This document shows, piece after piece, positions 26,195 through 34,228 of a DNA stretch of 64,000 nucleotides. Location of the stretch: assembly GCA_041659285.1 (NCBI GenBank), contig JBAZYO010000004.1, forward strand, positions 372,001 to 436,000, written 5' to 3'. This stretch comes from Vicinamibacterales bacterium. Lineage in GTDB: Bacteria; Acidobacteriota; Vicinamibacteria; Vicinamibacterales; UBA2999. The notes under the pieces were generated by a model that was given only the letters and a program-made list of their open reading frames with translations, was not told where the DNA came from and made no database searches. Position numbers and translations under genes: made by a program. Within the stretch, counting starts at the first letter, position 1. Every line of letters starts with the position of its first letter.

Positions 26195-27774
26195 CCGATT
26201 GGCGGGGGGGCCTGGTGGACCGCCTCGATGTCGGCGTAGCGGACCCGCAGGTCCCGATACAGGTCCACGTGCTCCAAGCGCGGCATCACGCGATCGCTCG
26301 CGCGCGTTTCGGTAAAGTCCTTCACGACGGTGTTCCACGTGATGGGCTCGCCGCTCGCCAGCCGGTCGGCATGAAAGGCGCGCAGGGCGGCGCCCAGGCA
26401 CGCGGTGTTGTCCAGGTTCAGGCGATCCACCGGCACGCCGAACACGTCCGCCATCACCTGCAACAGCGCATCGTTCACGGAGGCGCCTCCGGTCGCGACG
26501 ATCCGCGTGAGGCCGCCGGCGGTGATGCCCGCCGAGTGATTCGCGATGGCCATCATCTGACCTTCGACCACGGCGCGGACATCCTGATCGGCATCGCGGC
26601 CGTCGTAAGCGAACCGCCGCACGCCGGGAAGCCGGACGGGCGGGGTGATCTCTTCCTCGAGCCACGGCAGCATGAGCGCGCCGCCGTTGCCGGCCGGCGT
26701 GCGGTCGAGCGCGACCGAGAAGCCGTCCCAATCAAGGTGATGGATCCGCCGGATCCAGTCGCGGGTCAGCGACCCGTTCCGAAAGCAGACCAGGCTCATG
26801 AACCCGCCCATCGGCGATCCAAACACGTGCGAAGCGCCGGTACCAGGATCGCGGGTCAAAGCAAACGCGGTGTCGCTGGTGCCCAGCGAGACCGCCAGGT
26901 GTCCCTCCGTCACGACGCCGGTGCCGACCAGGCTGCTCGGGTTGTCGCCGGTCCACGCGACGACGTGCGCGGGTGGAAACGAATAGCGGTCCTGCCAATA
27001 CGTGGACAGCGATCCGGCGATCGTCGACGACGGCCGGATATCGGGGAGCTTGAGCACGAGGCCGGGAGCGGTGGCGTCGAGTGCGGCCGCGGACCAGGTC
27101 GAGGAACGGATGTCCATCAAGTTCATCCCCGAGGCGTCACCGGGCTCGAGCGGCGCGTCACCACCGGTGAGCAGCGATGCGAGGAACGAGCTCACCAGGT
27201 GAATCCGCGTGGTGGCTGAGTAGGCGCCGGGGTGGTCGTGCTGGAACTTGCGGATCTGCGGGCCGGTGAACCGCGCGTGGGCTCGCGACCCGGTGAGCCG
27301 CGCCGTCGCCTCGGCGCCGCCCAGGGCCGCTTCAATCGCCGCACACTCCTTGCCGGTGCTCTCGTCCATCCAGACCGGCGAGAGGTCCCGCGAGAAAGTG
27401 CCCGCCAGTTGCGGCGCCAGCGGTGTGTCGCGGGTCAGCGTGCGCCAGGCGTCGCGGGCGCGGCGGTTGAGATAGACGCTTCCATGCTGTTGCGCGGCGC
27501 CGGATATGGCGCGGATCGAGCCGATCTCAACATTGGCGTCGCGCGCGAGCATCGACATCATGCGATCGAGCGCATCGGCCCACATCACCGGCGAGGCCAG
27601 CACTTCGCCGGCCCCGCTCCCGCGGACGACGCCGGCGGTGGTGCCGTACTCCGGCAGGTCGCGGTCGAAACTCAGGGACTGCTGGAACACCACCCGGCGG
27701 ACCTCGCCCTCGACCTCAATCACGATGGCGCTGAGGCTCTGCGTGCTCGCGTCAAATCCGAGGTAAAGCGACAC
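26191..27774 (-). CDS. xylB: FGGY-family kinase, probable xylulokinase
   Basis: 527 residues that phosphorylate D-xylulose to xylulose 5-phosphate with ATP. The N-terminal phosphate-binding motif is YLGFDASTQSLSAIVIE. SPVWMDESTGKECAAIE holds the catalytic-loop Asp of the FGGY fold. The ATP-site signature is VATGGASVNDALLQVMADVFG, followed by AACLGAALRAFHA. The sequence style (AAQQHGSVYL, DASGMNLMDI) is that of the eukaryote-like xylulokinases. GTG start at 27774. It links to the arabinofuranosidase and epimerase nearby as a possible pentose module. Confidence 0.87.
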   Translation of the reverse strand: MSLYLGFDASTQSLSAIVIEVEGEVRRVVFQQSLSFDRDLPEYGTTAGVVRGSGAGEVLASPVMWADALDRMMSMLARDANVEIGSIRAISGAAQQHGSVYLNRRARDAWRTLTRDTPLAPQLAGTFSRDLSPVWMDESTGKECAAIEAALGGAEATARLTGSRAHARFTGPQIRKFQHDHPGAYSATTRIHLVSSFLASLLTGGDAPLEPGDASGMNLMDIRSSTWSAAALDATAPGLVLKLPDIRPSSTIAGSLSTYWQDRYSFPPAHVVAWTGDNPSSLVGTGVVTEGHLAVSLGTSDTAFALTRDPGTGASHVFGSPMGGFMSLVCFRNGSLTRDWIRRIHHLDWDGFSVALDRTPAGNGGALMLPWLEEEITPPVRLPGVRRFAYDGRDADQDVRAVVEGQMMAIANHSAGITAGGLTRIVATGGASVNDALLQVMADVFGVPVDRLNLDNTACLGAALRAFHADRLASGEPITWNTVVKDFTETRASDRVMPRLEHVDLYRDLRVRYADIEAVHQAPPPIG

Positions 27775-27848
27775 GCCTCACTTTACTTTCCATTCCTGGA
27801 GGCCGGCCGAGAAACCCGGCTGCATCGCTCGGGACAGGCGACGCATGC

Positions 27849-28697
27849 CTACACCGACTTCGCCGAATCCAGCCGTTCCTTGATCGCCGCGAACGCCGGC
27901 GTCGGCCCGTGGTATTCCAACTCGTCCACCGACTCGAACAGCGGGACGTCGGTCCGTATCGTCGCGATCTGCCTGAACAACAACGCCTGCTCGCGATCGC
28001 GCTTGAGCGTGGCCGCCAGCGAGCCGGCGCGGGCGACGTTGACGCCGTCCCAGGCGCGATGGTCGTCCGGGATCGCCTCGATGTGACCGAATCGCGCCAG
28101 CACCGCCGACGCCGACTTCGCCCCCCATCCCGTCAGACCGGGATAACCGTCGGAGGTGTCGCCGACCAGCGCGAGGTAGTCGGGAATGGACGCGGGCGGC
28201 ACGCCGAACTTGGCGATCACGCCGGCCTCGTCGCGGGTGGTCCGCCGCAGCCGATCCTCCTGGACAATGCGCGTGCCCTGCACGCATTGGGAGAGATCCT
28301 TGTCGGGGGTGCAGATGCGCACCTGCGTCACGCGCGGATCGCGCGCCGCCTTCACCGCCGCCGCGCCCAGCGCGTCGTCGGCCTCGAACTCCACCATCGG
28401 CCACACCACCACGCCGTAGGCCGACAGGGCTTCCTCGAGCAGCGGGAACTGCGCGAGCAGCTCCGGCTCGATGCCTTCACCCGTCTTGTAGCCGGGCCAC
28501 AACTCGTTGCGAAACGATTCGACCACCTTGTCGGTGGCCACGCCGACGTGGGTCGCGCCGCCGTTGACCATGCCGCGAATCGACGCCAGCACGCCGCGCA
28601 CGGCGCCCACTTCCATGCCGCCGCGATCGCGCGCGGGTGGCACGGCGTAGAAATGGCGGAACAGTTCGAACGTGCCGTCGACTAAATGGACAATCAT
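27849..28697 (-). CDS. Stand-alone 5'-3' exonuclease (Pol I N-terminal domain family)
   Basis: 282 residues. FEN-like nuclease: MIVHLVDGTFELFRHFYA carries the first metal-binding Asp, VVWPMVEFEADDALGAAA the acidic cluster, and ICTPDKDLSQCV the third. A helix-hairpin-helix follows in DYLALVGDTSDGYPGLTGWGAKSASAVLARFG. No polymerase domain is attached, as in ExoIX/Xni-type proteins. It probably removes flaps or RNA primers. The ATG at 28697 lies within the first unit of a hairpin array that fills the upstream region. Confidence 0.88.
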   Translation of the reverse strand: MIVHLVDGTFELFRHFYAVPPARDRGGMEVGAVRGVLASIRGMVNGGATHVGVATDKVVESFRNELWPGYKTGEGIEPELLAQFPLLEEALSAYGVVVWPMVEFEADDALGAAAVKAARDPRVTQVRICTPDKDLSQCVQGTRIVQEDRLRRTTRDEAGVIAKFGVPPASIPDYLALVGDTSDGYPGLTGWGAKSASAVLARFGHIEAIPDDHRAWDGVNVARAGSLAATLKRDREQALLFRQIATIRTDVPLFESVDELEYHGPTPAFAAIKERLDSAKSV

Positions 28698-28864
28698 GGG
28701 CTCGCTTCGCTTGTGGGGCTCGGGGCTTCGCCCCTTGTAGGGCTCGGCTTCGCCTTCGTGGGGCTCGCTTACGCTCGTAGGGTTCCACGAACGAACTAAG
28801 CCCCAGGAGCGAAGCGACCCCCACGAGGCCGCGAAGCGGCCGAGCCCGACGAGCGAAGCGAGCC
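28698..28864. repeat. Array of short GCTCG-CTTCG hairpins in an overall inverted arrangement
   Basis: About four units of the type GGGCTCG-x-CTTCGC-x-GTGG read on the plus strand (28698-28770 or so). About three units in the opposite sense (GAGCGAAGCGAGCC type) follow from 28805 to 28864. Small perfect palindromes such as GGGGCTTCGCCCC and GCCGCGAAGCGGC occur inside units. The outer ends are inverted copies, ACAAT-n-GGCTCGCTTCGCT and its complement. It separates the divergent exonuclease and MoaD-like genes. Confidence 0.65.
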
Positions 28865-28880
28865 ATTGTAATATCAGCCG

Positions 28881-29150
28881 ATGCCATCGGTGAGGTTCAC
28901 GCGCAATATCCAGCGCCACGTTTCGTGCCCGACACTCGAGGTCGAGGGCACGACGCTGCGCGAGGTGTTCGACGCCTATTTCACCGCCAACGAGCAGGCG
29001 CGCGGCTACGTGCTGGACGACCGCGGCCGGCTGCGCAAGCACATGGCCGCGTTCATCGACGGCCGGCAGATCGACGATCGCGAATCGCTCAGCGATGCGG
29101 TGCCGGCCACGGCCGTGGTGGACATCGTGCAATCGCTGTCGGGAGGCTAG
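28881..29150 (+). CDS. MoaD/ThiS-like ubiquitin-fold sulfur carrier
   Basis: 89 residues. The beta-grasp pattern is visible: VRFTRNIQRHV, then LREVFDAYFTANEQARGYVLDD, AAFIDGRQIDDRESLSDAV and the final strand VVDIVQSLSGG. The protein ends in Gly-Gly, the C-terminus that MoaD/ThiS proteins use for adenylation and thiocarboxylation. The MoaD partners are not nearby. Instead it precedes, by 6 bases, a BNR-propeller gene, a pairing that suggests a dedicated role outside molybdopterin synthesis. A TAATAT -10-like hexamer at 28869-28874 puts the transcript start at the ATG. Confidence 0.8.
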   Translation: MPSVRFTRNIQRHVSCPTLEVEGTTLREVFDAYFTANEQARGYVLDDRGRLRKHMAAFIDGRQIDDRESLSDAVPATAVVDIVQSLSGG

Positions 29151-29156
29151 CGTCCC

Positions 29157-30275
29157 ATGAGCAATCGATGTTTCGTCAGCACGCGGAAGGGCCTGTTCAC
29201 GCTGGAGCGTGGGGCCGCCGGGTGGCGGGTGGCCCGGGCGAGTTTCGTCGGCGACAACTGCACCCTCGCCCTGCCCGACCCACGCAGTGGCCACCTGATC
29301 GCGGCGCTCAATCACGGCCACTTCGGTGTCAAGCTGCACCGCTCGCACGACGGCGGCTCGACGTGGACCGAAATCCCCGCGCCGAAGTACCCCGAGAAGC
29401 CCGCCGGCTACGTCCCGAAGCTGCCGGTGGAAGGCACGCCGGTGGACTGGGCGCTGAAGCTGGTGTGGGCGCTCGAACCGGGCGGGCCCAACGAACCCGG
29501 CGTGCTCTGGTGCGGCACGCTGCCCGGCGGCCTGTTCCGATCCGAAGACGGCGGCGACTCGTGGGAGCTGAACCGCCCGCTCTGGGACGATCCGCGGCGC
29601 GAGCAGTGGTTCGGCGGCGGCGCCGATCAGCCCGGCATCCACTCGATTTGCGTGGACCCGCGCGACGCCCGGCACGTGAAGGTCGGCGTGTCGTGCGGCG
29701 GCGTCTGGACCACCCGCGATGGCGGCGGCCACTGGGAGATTACCGCCAAGGGCATGCGCGCCGAGTTCATGCCGGCCGAGAAGCAGTTCGAAGAGAACGT
29801 GCAGGATCCGCACCTCGTCGTGCAGTGCCGATCGAACCCGGATGTGCTGTGGGTGCAGCATCACAACGGCATCTTCCGCTCCACCGACGACGCCGCCTCG
29901 TGGACCGAGATCACGGGCGTCAAGCCGTCGGCGTTCGGCTTCGCGGTGGCGGTGCATCCGGCCAACCCCGATGTCGCGTGGTTCGTGCCGGGAGTCAGCG
30001 ACGAGAAGCGCTATCCCGTTGACGGGCGTGTCGTCGTCAACCGCACGCAAGACGGCGGCAAGACGTTCGAAACGCTGACCCGCGGCTTGCCGCAGGCCCA
30101 TGCCTACGACCTGGCCTACCGGCACGCGCTCGACGTCGATGAATCCGGGCAGACGCTGGCGTTCGGCTCCACCACCGGCTCGCTGTGGATCAGCGAAGAT
30201 AGTGGTGATTCGTGGGATACGCTGGCGTCGAACCTGCCGCCCGTGTACGCGGTCCGTTTTGAAAAGCAGACATGA
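29157..30275 (+). CDS. BNR/sialidase-fold beta-propeller protein
   Basis: 372 residues with six Asp-box-type repeats: SHDGGSTW, SEDGGDSW, TRDGGGHW, STDDAASW, TQDGGKTF and SEDSGDSW. These are the bacterial neuraminidase/VPS10 repeat signature of a six- or seven-bladed propeller. No signal peptide is present (MSNRCFVSTRKGLFTLERG), so it is probably cytoplasmic, unlike most BNR glycosidases. Sialidase catalytic arginines are not evident. Its stop overlaps the start of the cupredoxin gene (ATGA, 30272-30275). Annotation as a glycosyl hydrolase would be unsupported; a binding or scaffold role with the MoaD-like protein is possible. Confidence 0.75.
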   Translation: MSNRCFVSTRKGLFTLERGAAGWRVARASFVGDNCTLALPDPRSGHLIAALNHGHFGVKLHRSHDGGSTWTEIPAPKYPEKPAGYVPKLPVEGTPVDWALKLVWALEPGGPNEPGVLWCGTLPGGLFRSEDGGDSWELNRPLWDDPRREQWFGGGADQPGIHSICVDPRDARHVKVGVSCGGVWTTRDGGGHWEITAKGMRAEFMPAEKQFEENVQDPHLVVQCRSNPDVLWVQHHNGIFRSTDDAASWTEITGVKPSAFGFAVAVHPANPDVAWFVPGVSDEKRYPVDGRVVVNRTQDGGKTFETLTRGLPQAHAYDLAYRHALDVDESGQTLAFGSTTGSLWISEDSGDSWDTLASNLPPVYAVRFEKQT

Positions 30276-30874
30276 AACAGTCGATCGTCATCCTGGTCCT
30301 GTGCGGCGCCGCCGCCGCCTGCAGTTCGCCCGCATCACAGCCCGCACCCGCACCGCCGCCAGCCGCCGCGACCGGCATTGCTGAAGTCACCGGCACCGCT
30401 CCGGCCGGTGCCATCGTCTCGCTGCAGCCCGCGGCCGGCGACATCCCGATGCCGTCGGGTCCGGCCGTCATGGATCAATACGCCAAGCAGTTCGTGCCGG
30501 GGGTCCTGTACGTTCGCGTGGGGCAGCCCGTCGAGTTCCGCAATACCGAAGACATGGGCCACAACGTCTCGGTGAATCGCCGCGGCACGGGCGCCAGCGT
30601 GTTTAACGTCGAGACGGATCCGCAGCAGAAGCACGTCCACACGTTCGATCGGGTGGGTCAGTACGACGTGATGTGCAGCGTGCATCCCGGCATGCAGGCC
30701 ACCGTCATTGCCACCAACAGCCCGATGGCCACGGTGGCGGACGACGCCGGGAACTTCGTCATCGCCAACGTGCCGGCGGGCGCCTACAAGCTCAGCGTGA
30801 CCTTCGAGGGCCGCACGATCGACCAGGCCGTGGACGTCACCGGGCCGCGCACGCAGGTCCGCGTCCTTCCCTAG
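30272..30874 (+). CDS. Lipoprotein with cupredoxin domain and carboxypeptidase-regulatory-like domain
   Basis: 200 residues. The lipobox (A-A-A-A-C, Cys17) is followed by a Pro/Ala linker. The cupredoxin part, about residues 75-145, carries all four type 1 copper ligands: His97 in DMGHNVSV and Cys135, His138 and Met141 in CSVHPGMQ. Residues 150-200 (ATVADDAGNFVIANVPAGAYKLSV) form a small beta-sandwich of the carboxypeptidase-regulatory type. It probably carries electrons in the envelope. Start overlaps the propeller gene. Confidence 0.85.
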   Translation: MKQSIVILVLCGAAAACSSPASQPAPAPPPAAATGIAEVTGTAPAGAIVSLQPAAGDIPMPSGPAVMDQYAKQFVPGVLYVRVGQPVEFRNTEDMGHNVSVNRRGTGASVFNVETDPQQKHVHTFDRVGQYDVMCSVHPGMQATVIATNSPMATVADDAGNFVIANVPAGAYKLSVTFEGRTIDQAVDVTGPRTQVRVLP

Positions 30875-30914
30875 GATCTCTTGGAGCGGGCTGAGGCTCT
30901 AACAGGTGCGTCAG

Positions 30915-31316
30915 CTATGCGCTGGCGGACGGCCTGTGGAGCTTGAGGACCGTGACCAGCTCGCCGTGGGCCAGCACCGCCTCCGGCAATTCCTGGAGCG
31001 CGGCGTGATAGCGCGCCGCATAGGCGCTGCCAGGGAGCGGTGACGCCAGTTCCCGGGCCTGCGCGATGAGGGGCGCGGCAGCCGGGGTTTCGGGCGGCTT
31101 CGCCTCCAGTGCTTCGTCGATGCCGACGATGAGCCCCGACATCGATCGGAGCCAGGCAAAGGCCTCGTCGTTGAGAATCACCTGTAATAGTTCTGTAATA
31201 GGCATCGGCCCGTGGTCCATGACGTACTCGGACCGCTGCCAGTCGATCAGCGTTTTATGCAGGTGTAACAGGGCTTTTCTGAGTTCGCGGAGGAGGGATC
31301 GGTCGGCGTCGGTCAC
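30915..31316 (-). CDS. Small helical protein, unknown
   Basis: 133 residues from a GTG at 31316 (MTDADRSLLRELRKALLHLHKTLIDWQRSEYV). It is all-helical, with TELLQVILNDEAFAWLRSMSGLIVGIDEAL as the central segment. No signal peptide, metal site or known motif is seen. The open frame extends further upstream, but the residues there are atypical and overlap the start region of the divergent hydroxylase gene. The start remains uncertain. Confidence 0.55.
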   Translation of the reverse strand: MTDADRSLLRELRKALLHLHKTLIDWQRSEYVMDHGPMPITELLQVILNDEAFAWLRSMSGLIVGIDEALEAKPPETPAAAPLIAQARELASPLPGSAYAARYHAALQELPEAVLAHGELVTVLKLHRPSASA

Positions 31317-31422
31317 GGCAGGGCCACTAGCGATCTTACCAGCGAAAGGCCCCGGCTCGGCATATGATGACCCCACGCCCGGCGCATTGCGTGTGGCGTT
31401 CGCACCGCGGATCGCCAGACTT

Positions 31423-32367
31423 ATGAGCCTACCGACACTGAATTTTCTGTCATTCGAGAGCCGCACCACCAATCGCTACTCTCTGGCGTTATTCACCCTT
31501 TTCATCGCGACCCACCTGGTGGTGGTGTTCGCCTTGCTCCGCTACTTCTTCAGGCCGACGTGGGACCAGCAATGGTCCGGTGGAACCGGGGTCGTGGTCC
31601 TCACGATCCTGGGGTGCAACGTGGTGTTCTGCTTCGGCGAATTCCTGTTCCACCGCTACCTGCTGCACGTACCGAGCGTCCAGTTCCTGGGGCGCCTCTG
31701 CTTCAGCCACCTGAACCATCACAAGCTCACCTCGATCGGCTTTACCGCCGACAACACCGTCCGCAGCCTGTATCCCATCGTCGACGCCGACTCCGACGAG
31801 GGCGGCACGTTTCCGCCGTGGGCGCTGCTTGCGTTCATGGCGGTGCTGACGCCCTTTCTGGCGGTCATCGCGTTCTCGTTTCCGACGTTCCCGGTTCTCA
31901 TCGGCGGCTACACCGCGATTGCGGTGGCTCACTTCCTGTACGAGACCATCCACCTCGCGCACCACACGCCGTACGATCCGTGGTGGAAGGGCAAGATCGA
32001 GAGTCCGGTGCTGGGCACGATGTGGCGAAAGCTCTACGGCTTTCACCAGGCTCATCATGCCAACTACAAGTGCAACATGAACATTGCCGGCTTCTTCGGC
32101 CTGCCGCTGGCCGATCTCGTGCTCGGAACCTACGAGCAACCCGAGGTGCTGCTGCTCGATGGCGCGCCGGCGACGAAAGAGATGGCCGCCAAGCTGACCG
32201 CGCACCCGCGCTGGCCCATCTCGTGGTTCGACAGCCTCATACTGGAGCGGCGGAAGCGAATGTCGCGCGAGCAGGCGGCGCGAGTGGCAGCGCGCCGGGC
32301 GGCCACGAGCAGCACCGGATGGTCGCAGCCCGTGGTTGATCCGGCCAGTCCCGGCGAGTTACAATAA
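31423..32367 (+). CDS. Fatty acid hydroxylase / sterol desaturase family membrane di-iron enzyme
   Basis: 314 residues. Three to four membrane spans frame the histidine clusters that hold the two irons: HRYLLH, HLNHHK, HLAHH and HQAHH. These are the eight-plus histidines of the hydroxylase superfamily. The ATG at 31423 gives MSLPTLNFLSFESRT, after which the first span starts. The substrate may be a fatty acid, carotenoid or sterol-like lipid. The 3' end of this gene contains the promoter of the following tRNA-Ala gene, and its stop codon overlaps the -10 element. Confidence 0.82.
   Translation: MSLPTLNFLSFESRTTNRYSLALFTLFIATHLVVVFALLRYFFRPTWDQQWSGGTGVVVLTILGCNVVFCFGEFLFHRYLLHVPSVQFLGRLCFSHLNHHKLTSIGFTADNTVRSLYPIVDADSDEGGTFPPWALLAFMAVLTPFLAVIAFSFPTFPVLIGGYTAIAVAHFLYETIHLAHHTPYDPWWKGKIESPVLGTMWRKLYGFHQAHHANYKCNMNIAGFFGLPLADLVLGTYEQPEVLLLDGAPATKEMAAKLTAHPRWPISWFDSLILERRKRMSREQAARVAARRAATSSTGWSQPVVDPASPGELQ
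32336..32365 (+). promoter_or_regulatory. tRNA-Ala promoter embedded in the end of the hydroxylase gene
   Basis: TTGATC (32336-32341), an 18-base spacer and TACAAT (32360-32365). Both lie within codons of the upstream gene, and the -10 shares one base with its TAA stop. Initiation near 32372 gives a leader of about 9 bases before the tRNA. Confidence 0.6.
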
Positions 32368-32380
32368 GCCCTTCCCCGAG

Positions 32381-32456
32381 GGGCCAGTAGCGCAGTTGGG
32401 AGCGCGCATGAATGGCATTCATGAGGTCACCGGTTCGATCCCGGTCTGGTCCACCA
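32381..32456 (+). tRNA. tRNA-Ala (anticodon GGC)
   Basis: All arms pair. Acceptor GGGCCAG with CTGGTCC includes the G3-U70 wobble that identifies alanine tRNA. D stem is GCGC/GCGC. Anticodon stem CATGA/TCATG has loop ATGGCAT, anticodon GGC at 32414-32416. T arm is ACCGG-TTCGATC-CCGGT. Discriminator A73 and an encoded CCA end the molecule. Confidence 0.95.
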
Positions 32457-32457
32457 T

Positions 32458-32483
32458 CCTTCGCTCACTAATGCAGGCGAAGG
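32458..32483 (+). terminator. Hairpin after tRNA-Ala
   Basis: CCTTCGC (32458-32464) pairs with GCGAAGG (32477-32483) around a 12-base loop, starting two bases after the CCA end. There is no T-tract, so it could be a processing or weak termination signal. Confidence 0.35.
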
Positions 32484-32524
32484 CGGGCAAGTAACGTTCC
32501 CCCTGAACTTAAAACTGCTCCCGG

Positions 32525-34189
32525 CTATTTCACGGCCCGGTGAGACGCGAAGTCCTGCCAGATCTGCTGGACCACTTTCGCGTCGACGACCAGCGTGCCT
32601 GCAGTCCGCGGATCCTTTTCCGAATACAGCTGGAGCTTGACGGTCGCGCAGGCCGGCGACAGCGCGCCGGGGTCGAACGCGTAGAGGCCTTCGACGAGAG
32701 TGTCGTTGTCGGATACACGGTGCTCGAGTTTGAAAGGGTGCACGGGCACGATCTCGGCATCGCCGCACAACGCGCGCAGCCTGGCAAAATCCGGCTTGAG
32801 GCGCTTGATCGGCGGAATCGCCATGCCCTGGGTCATCGCCGCCCCGCGAGCGACCTTGGTCCAGAACCCCTCCACCAGCTTCGGTGTGACGCGGATCAGC
32901 AGAACCGGCGGCGTCGCCGACACGTACTCGGACCAGTTGCCGAAGTCGGTGAGCAGCCGCTCGGCGATCTCATCGGCGTCGGGCATGCGCGCGCCGGCGT
33001 TCCAGTCGCGGGCGGGCGTCCGATCAGCCCGCGCCCGCGCGGCCATGAGCTGCACGGGTGTAATGAACACGATGTCGAAGTCGGACGTGGACATCCGATA
33101 GAGACTCGGGCTGCCCGTGCCACTTGGCGCGCCGGCTCCGGTCGAACCAGACGGGAACGGCCGGACAGACTCGACGGGAAGATGCGTGGCCGGCGGCAGC
33201 GGCGTGTCCTTGATCGTCTGCGCCGCCGACGCGACGAGCTCGCACAGGCGGCCGACGCGGACAATGCGGCCGCGGGCATCCCGCTGCCCATCGCGCCCGG
33301 TAATCAGCGTGGTGACGCCGATCAGCCGGCCGTTTGGCGCAAACGCCGGCCCACCGGTGCCGCCTGCGCTCGGCACGAGGTCGGTGTCGATGGCGTTCGC
33401 CAGGATGCCGTCGACCGCACCGGAGCTGGTGCCCCGCGGCCGTCCCAGCGGCGCTTCGAGCGCGGCAATCTCCTGGCCCATGGACAACGGCTCTGCCGCC
33501 TTGCCGCACTCGAGCGGCAGCGCCTTCGCCGCCGCGGCGATCGACGGGTCGATTCGGATCAGCGCGACCCCCCGCATCGCATCGGACACGATGACGGTAC
33601 CTGCGACCTTGACGCTCGGCGACAACTGCACTTCCACCGACGTGGCCGCGCCGATCACCTGCTGGTCGGCCGCAATCAGCCCGTTCGAATCGATCAGGAA
33701 GCCAGACCCGTGAGTGGTTGCGGTCCAAATCTGGACGATGCTGTCCTGCCACCGGGCCAACAGCGAGGACGGGTCCGCCTCCAACGGCGACGCGACCGAG
33801 GCCGCCGCATCGGTGATGGGCACGACCTCCGCGTTGTCGCCCGTCAACTCGAGCACCGCGTCGCGGCCCGCCTCGATGTCGACGATCCGGGTCCACTGGT
33901 AGGCCTTGCCCGCGAACGCCACCGGCCGGTCCGACTCCACCGTGTAGTTCCCAGGTGCCAGCCGAACGTCGACGGTGCCATCGAGTGAAGTGAGGATCCG
34001 CCGGGGCGGAGCGCTCGACGGGTTGTCGCTGATCAGCAGCACATGGCGCGGCACCGGTGTCGCCTGCCGATCGCCATCCACGACGACCACCTTGATGTGA
34101 AGGACGGCGAGCGGCTGGACGGCGTCAGTACGCGGGGTGATCAGGAAGAGGATGGCAAGGACCAGTCCGCGGAATTCACGCGCGCGCAC
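32525..34189 (-). CDS. Secreted trypsin-fold protein with all three catalytic residues replaced (pseudo-protease)
   Basis: 554 residues with a signal peptide (MRAREFRGLVLAILFLITPRTDA). Residues 30-115 look like a beta-sandwich (LAPGNYTVESDRPVAF). Residues 145-300 follow the HtrA/trypsin plan: GSGFLIDSNGLIAADQQV, then RGVALIRID, then SAGGTGGPAFAPNGRLIGV. Where active enzymes have His, Asp and Ser, this protein has Gln177, Gly207 and Thr278. The C-terminal 200 residues are unrecognised. It is likely a binding or scaffold protein in the envelope. No neighbours explain its role. Confidence 0.72.
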   Translation of the reverse strand: MRAREFRGLVLAILFLITPRTDAVQPLAVLHIKVVVVDGDRQATPVPRHVLLISDNPSSAPPRRILTSLDGTVDVRLAPGNYTVESDRPVAFAGKAYQWTRIVDIEAGRDAVLELTGDNAEVVPITDAAASVASPLEADPSSLLARWQDSIVQIWTATTHGSGFLIDSNGLIAADQQVIGAATSVEVQLSPSVKVAGTVIVSDAMRGVALIRIDPSIAAAAKALPLECGKAAEPLSMGQEIAALEAPLGRPRGTSSGAVDGILANAIDTDLVPSAGGTGGPAFAPNGRLIGVTTLITGRDGQRDARGRIVRVGRLCELVASAAQTIKDTPLPPATHLPVESVRPFPSGSTGAGAPSGTGSPSLYRMSTSDFDIVFITPVQLMAARARADRTPARDWNAGARMPDADEIAERLLTDFGNWSEYVSATPPVLLIRVTPKLVEGFWTKVARGAAMTQGMAIPPIKRLKPDFARLRALCGDAEIVPVHPFKLEHRVSDNDTLVEGLYAFDPGALSPACATVKLQLYSEKDPRTAGTLVVDAKVVQQIWQDFASHRAVK

Positions 34190-34228
34190 ATCGACATCTT
34201 ACCCGCTATTATTTCTTCACCCGCACAG

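Noticed and set aside
29157..30275. Secreted sialidase
   Set aside because: Asp-box repeats are present, but there is no signal peptide and no evident catalytic Arg triad or Tyr/Glu pair. Only the propeller fold is supported.
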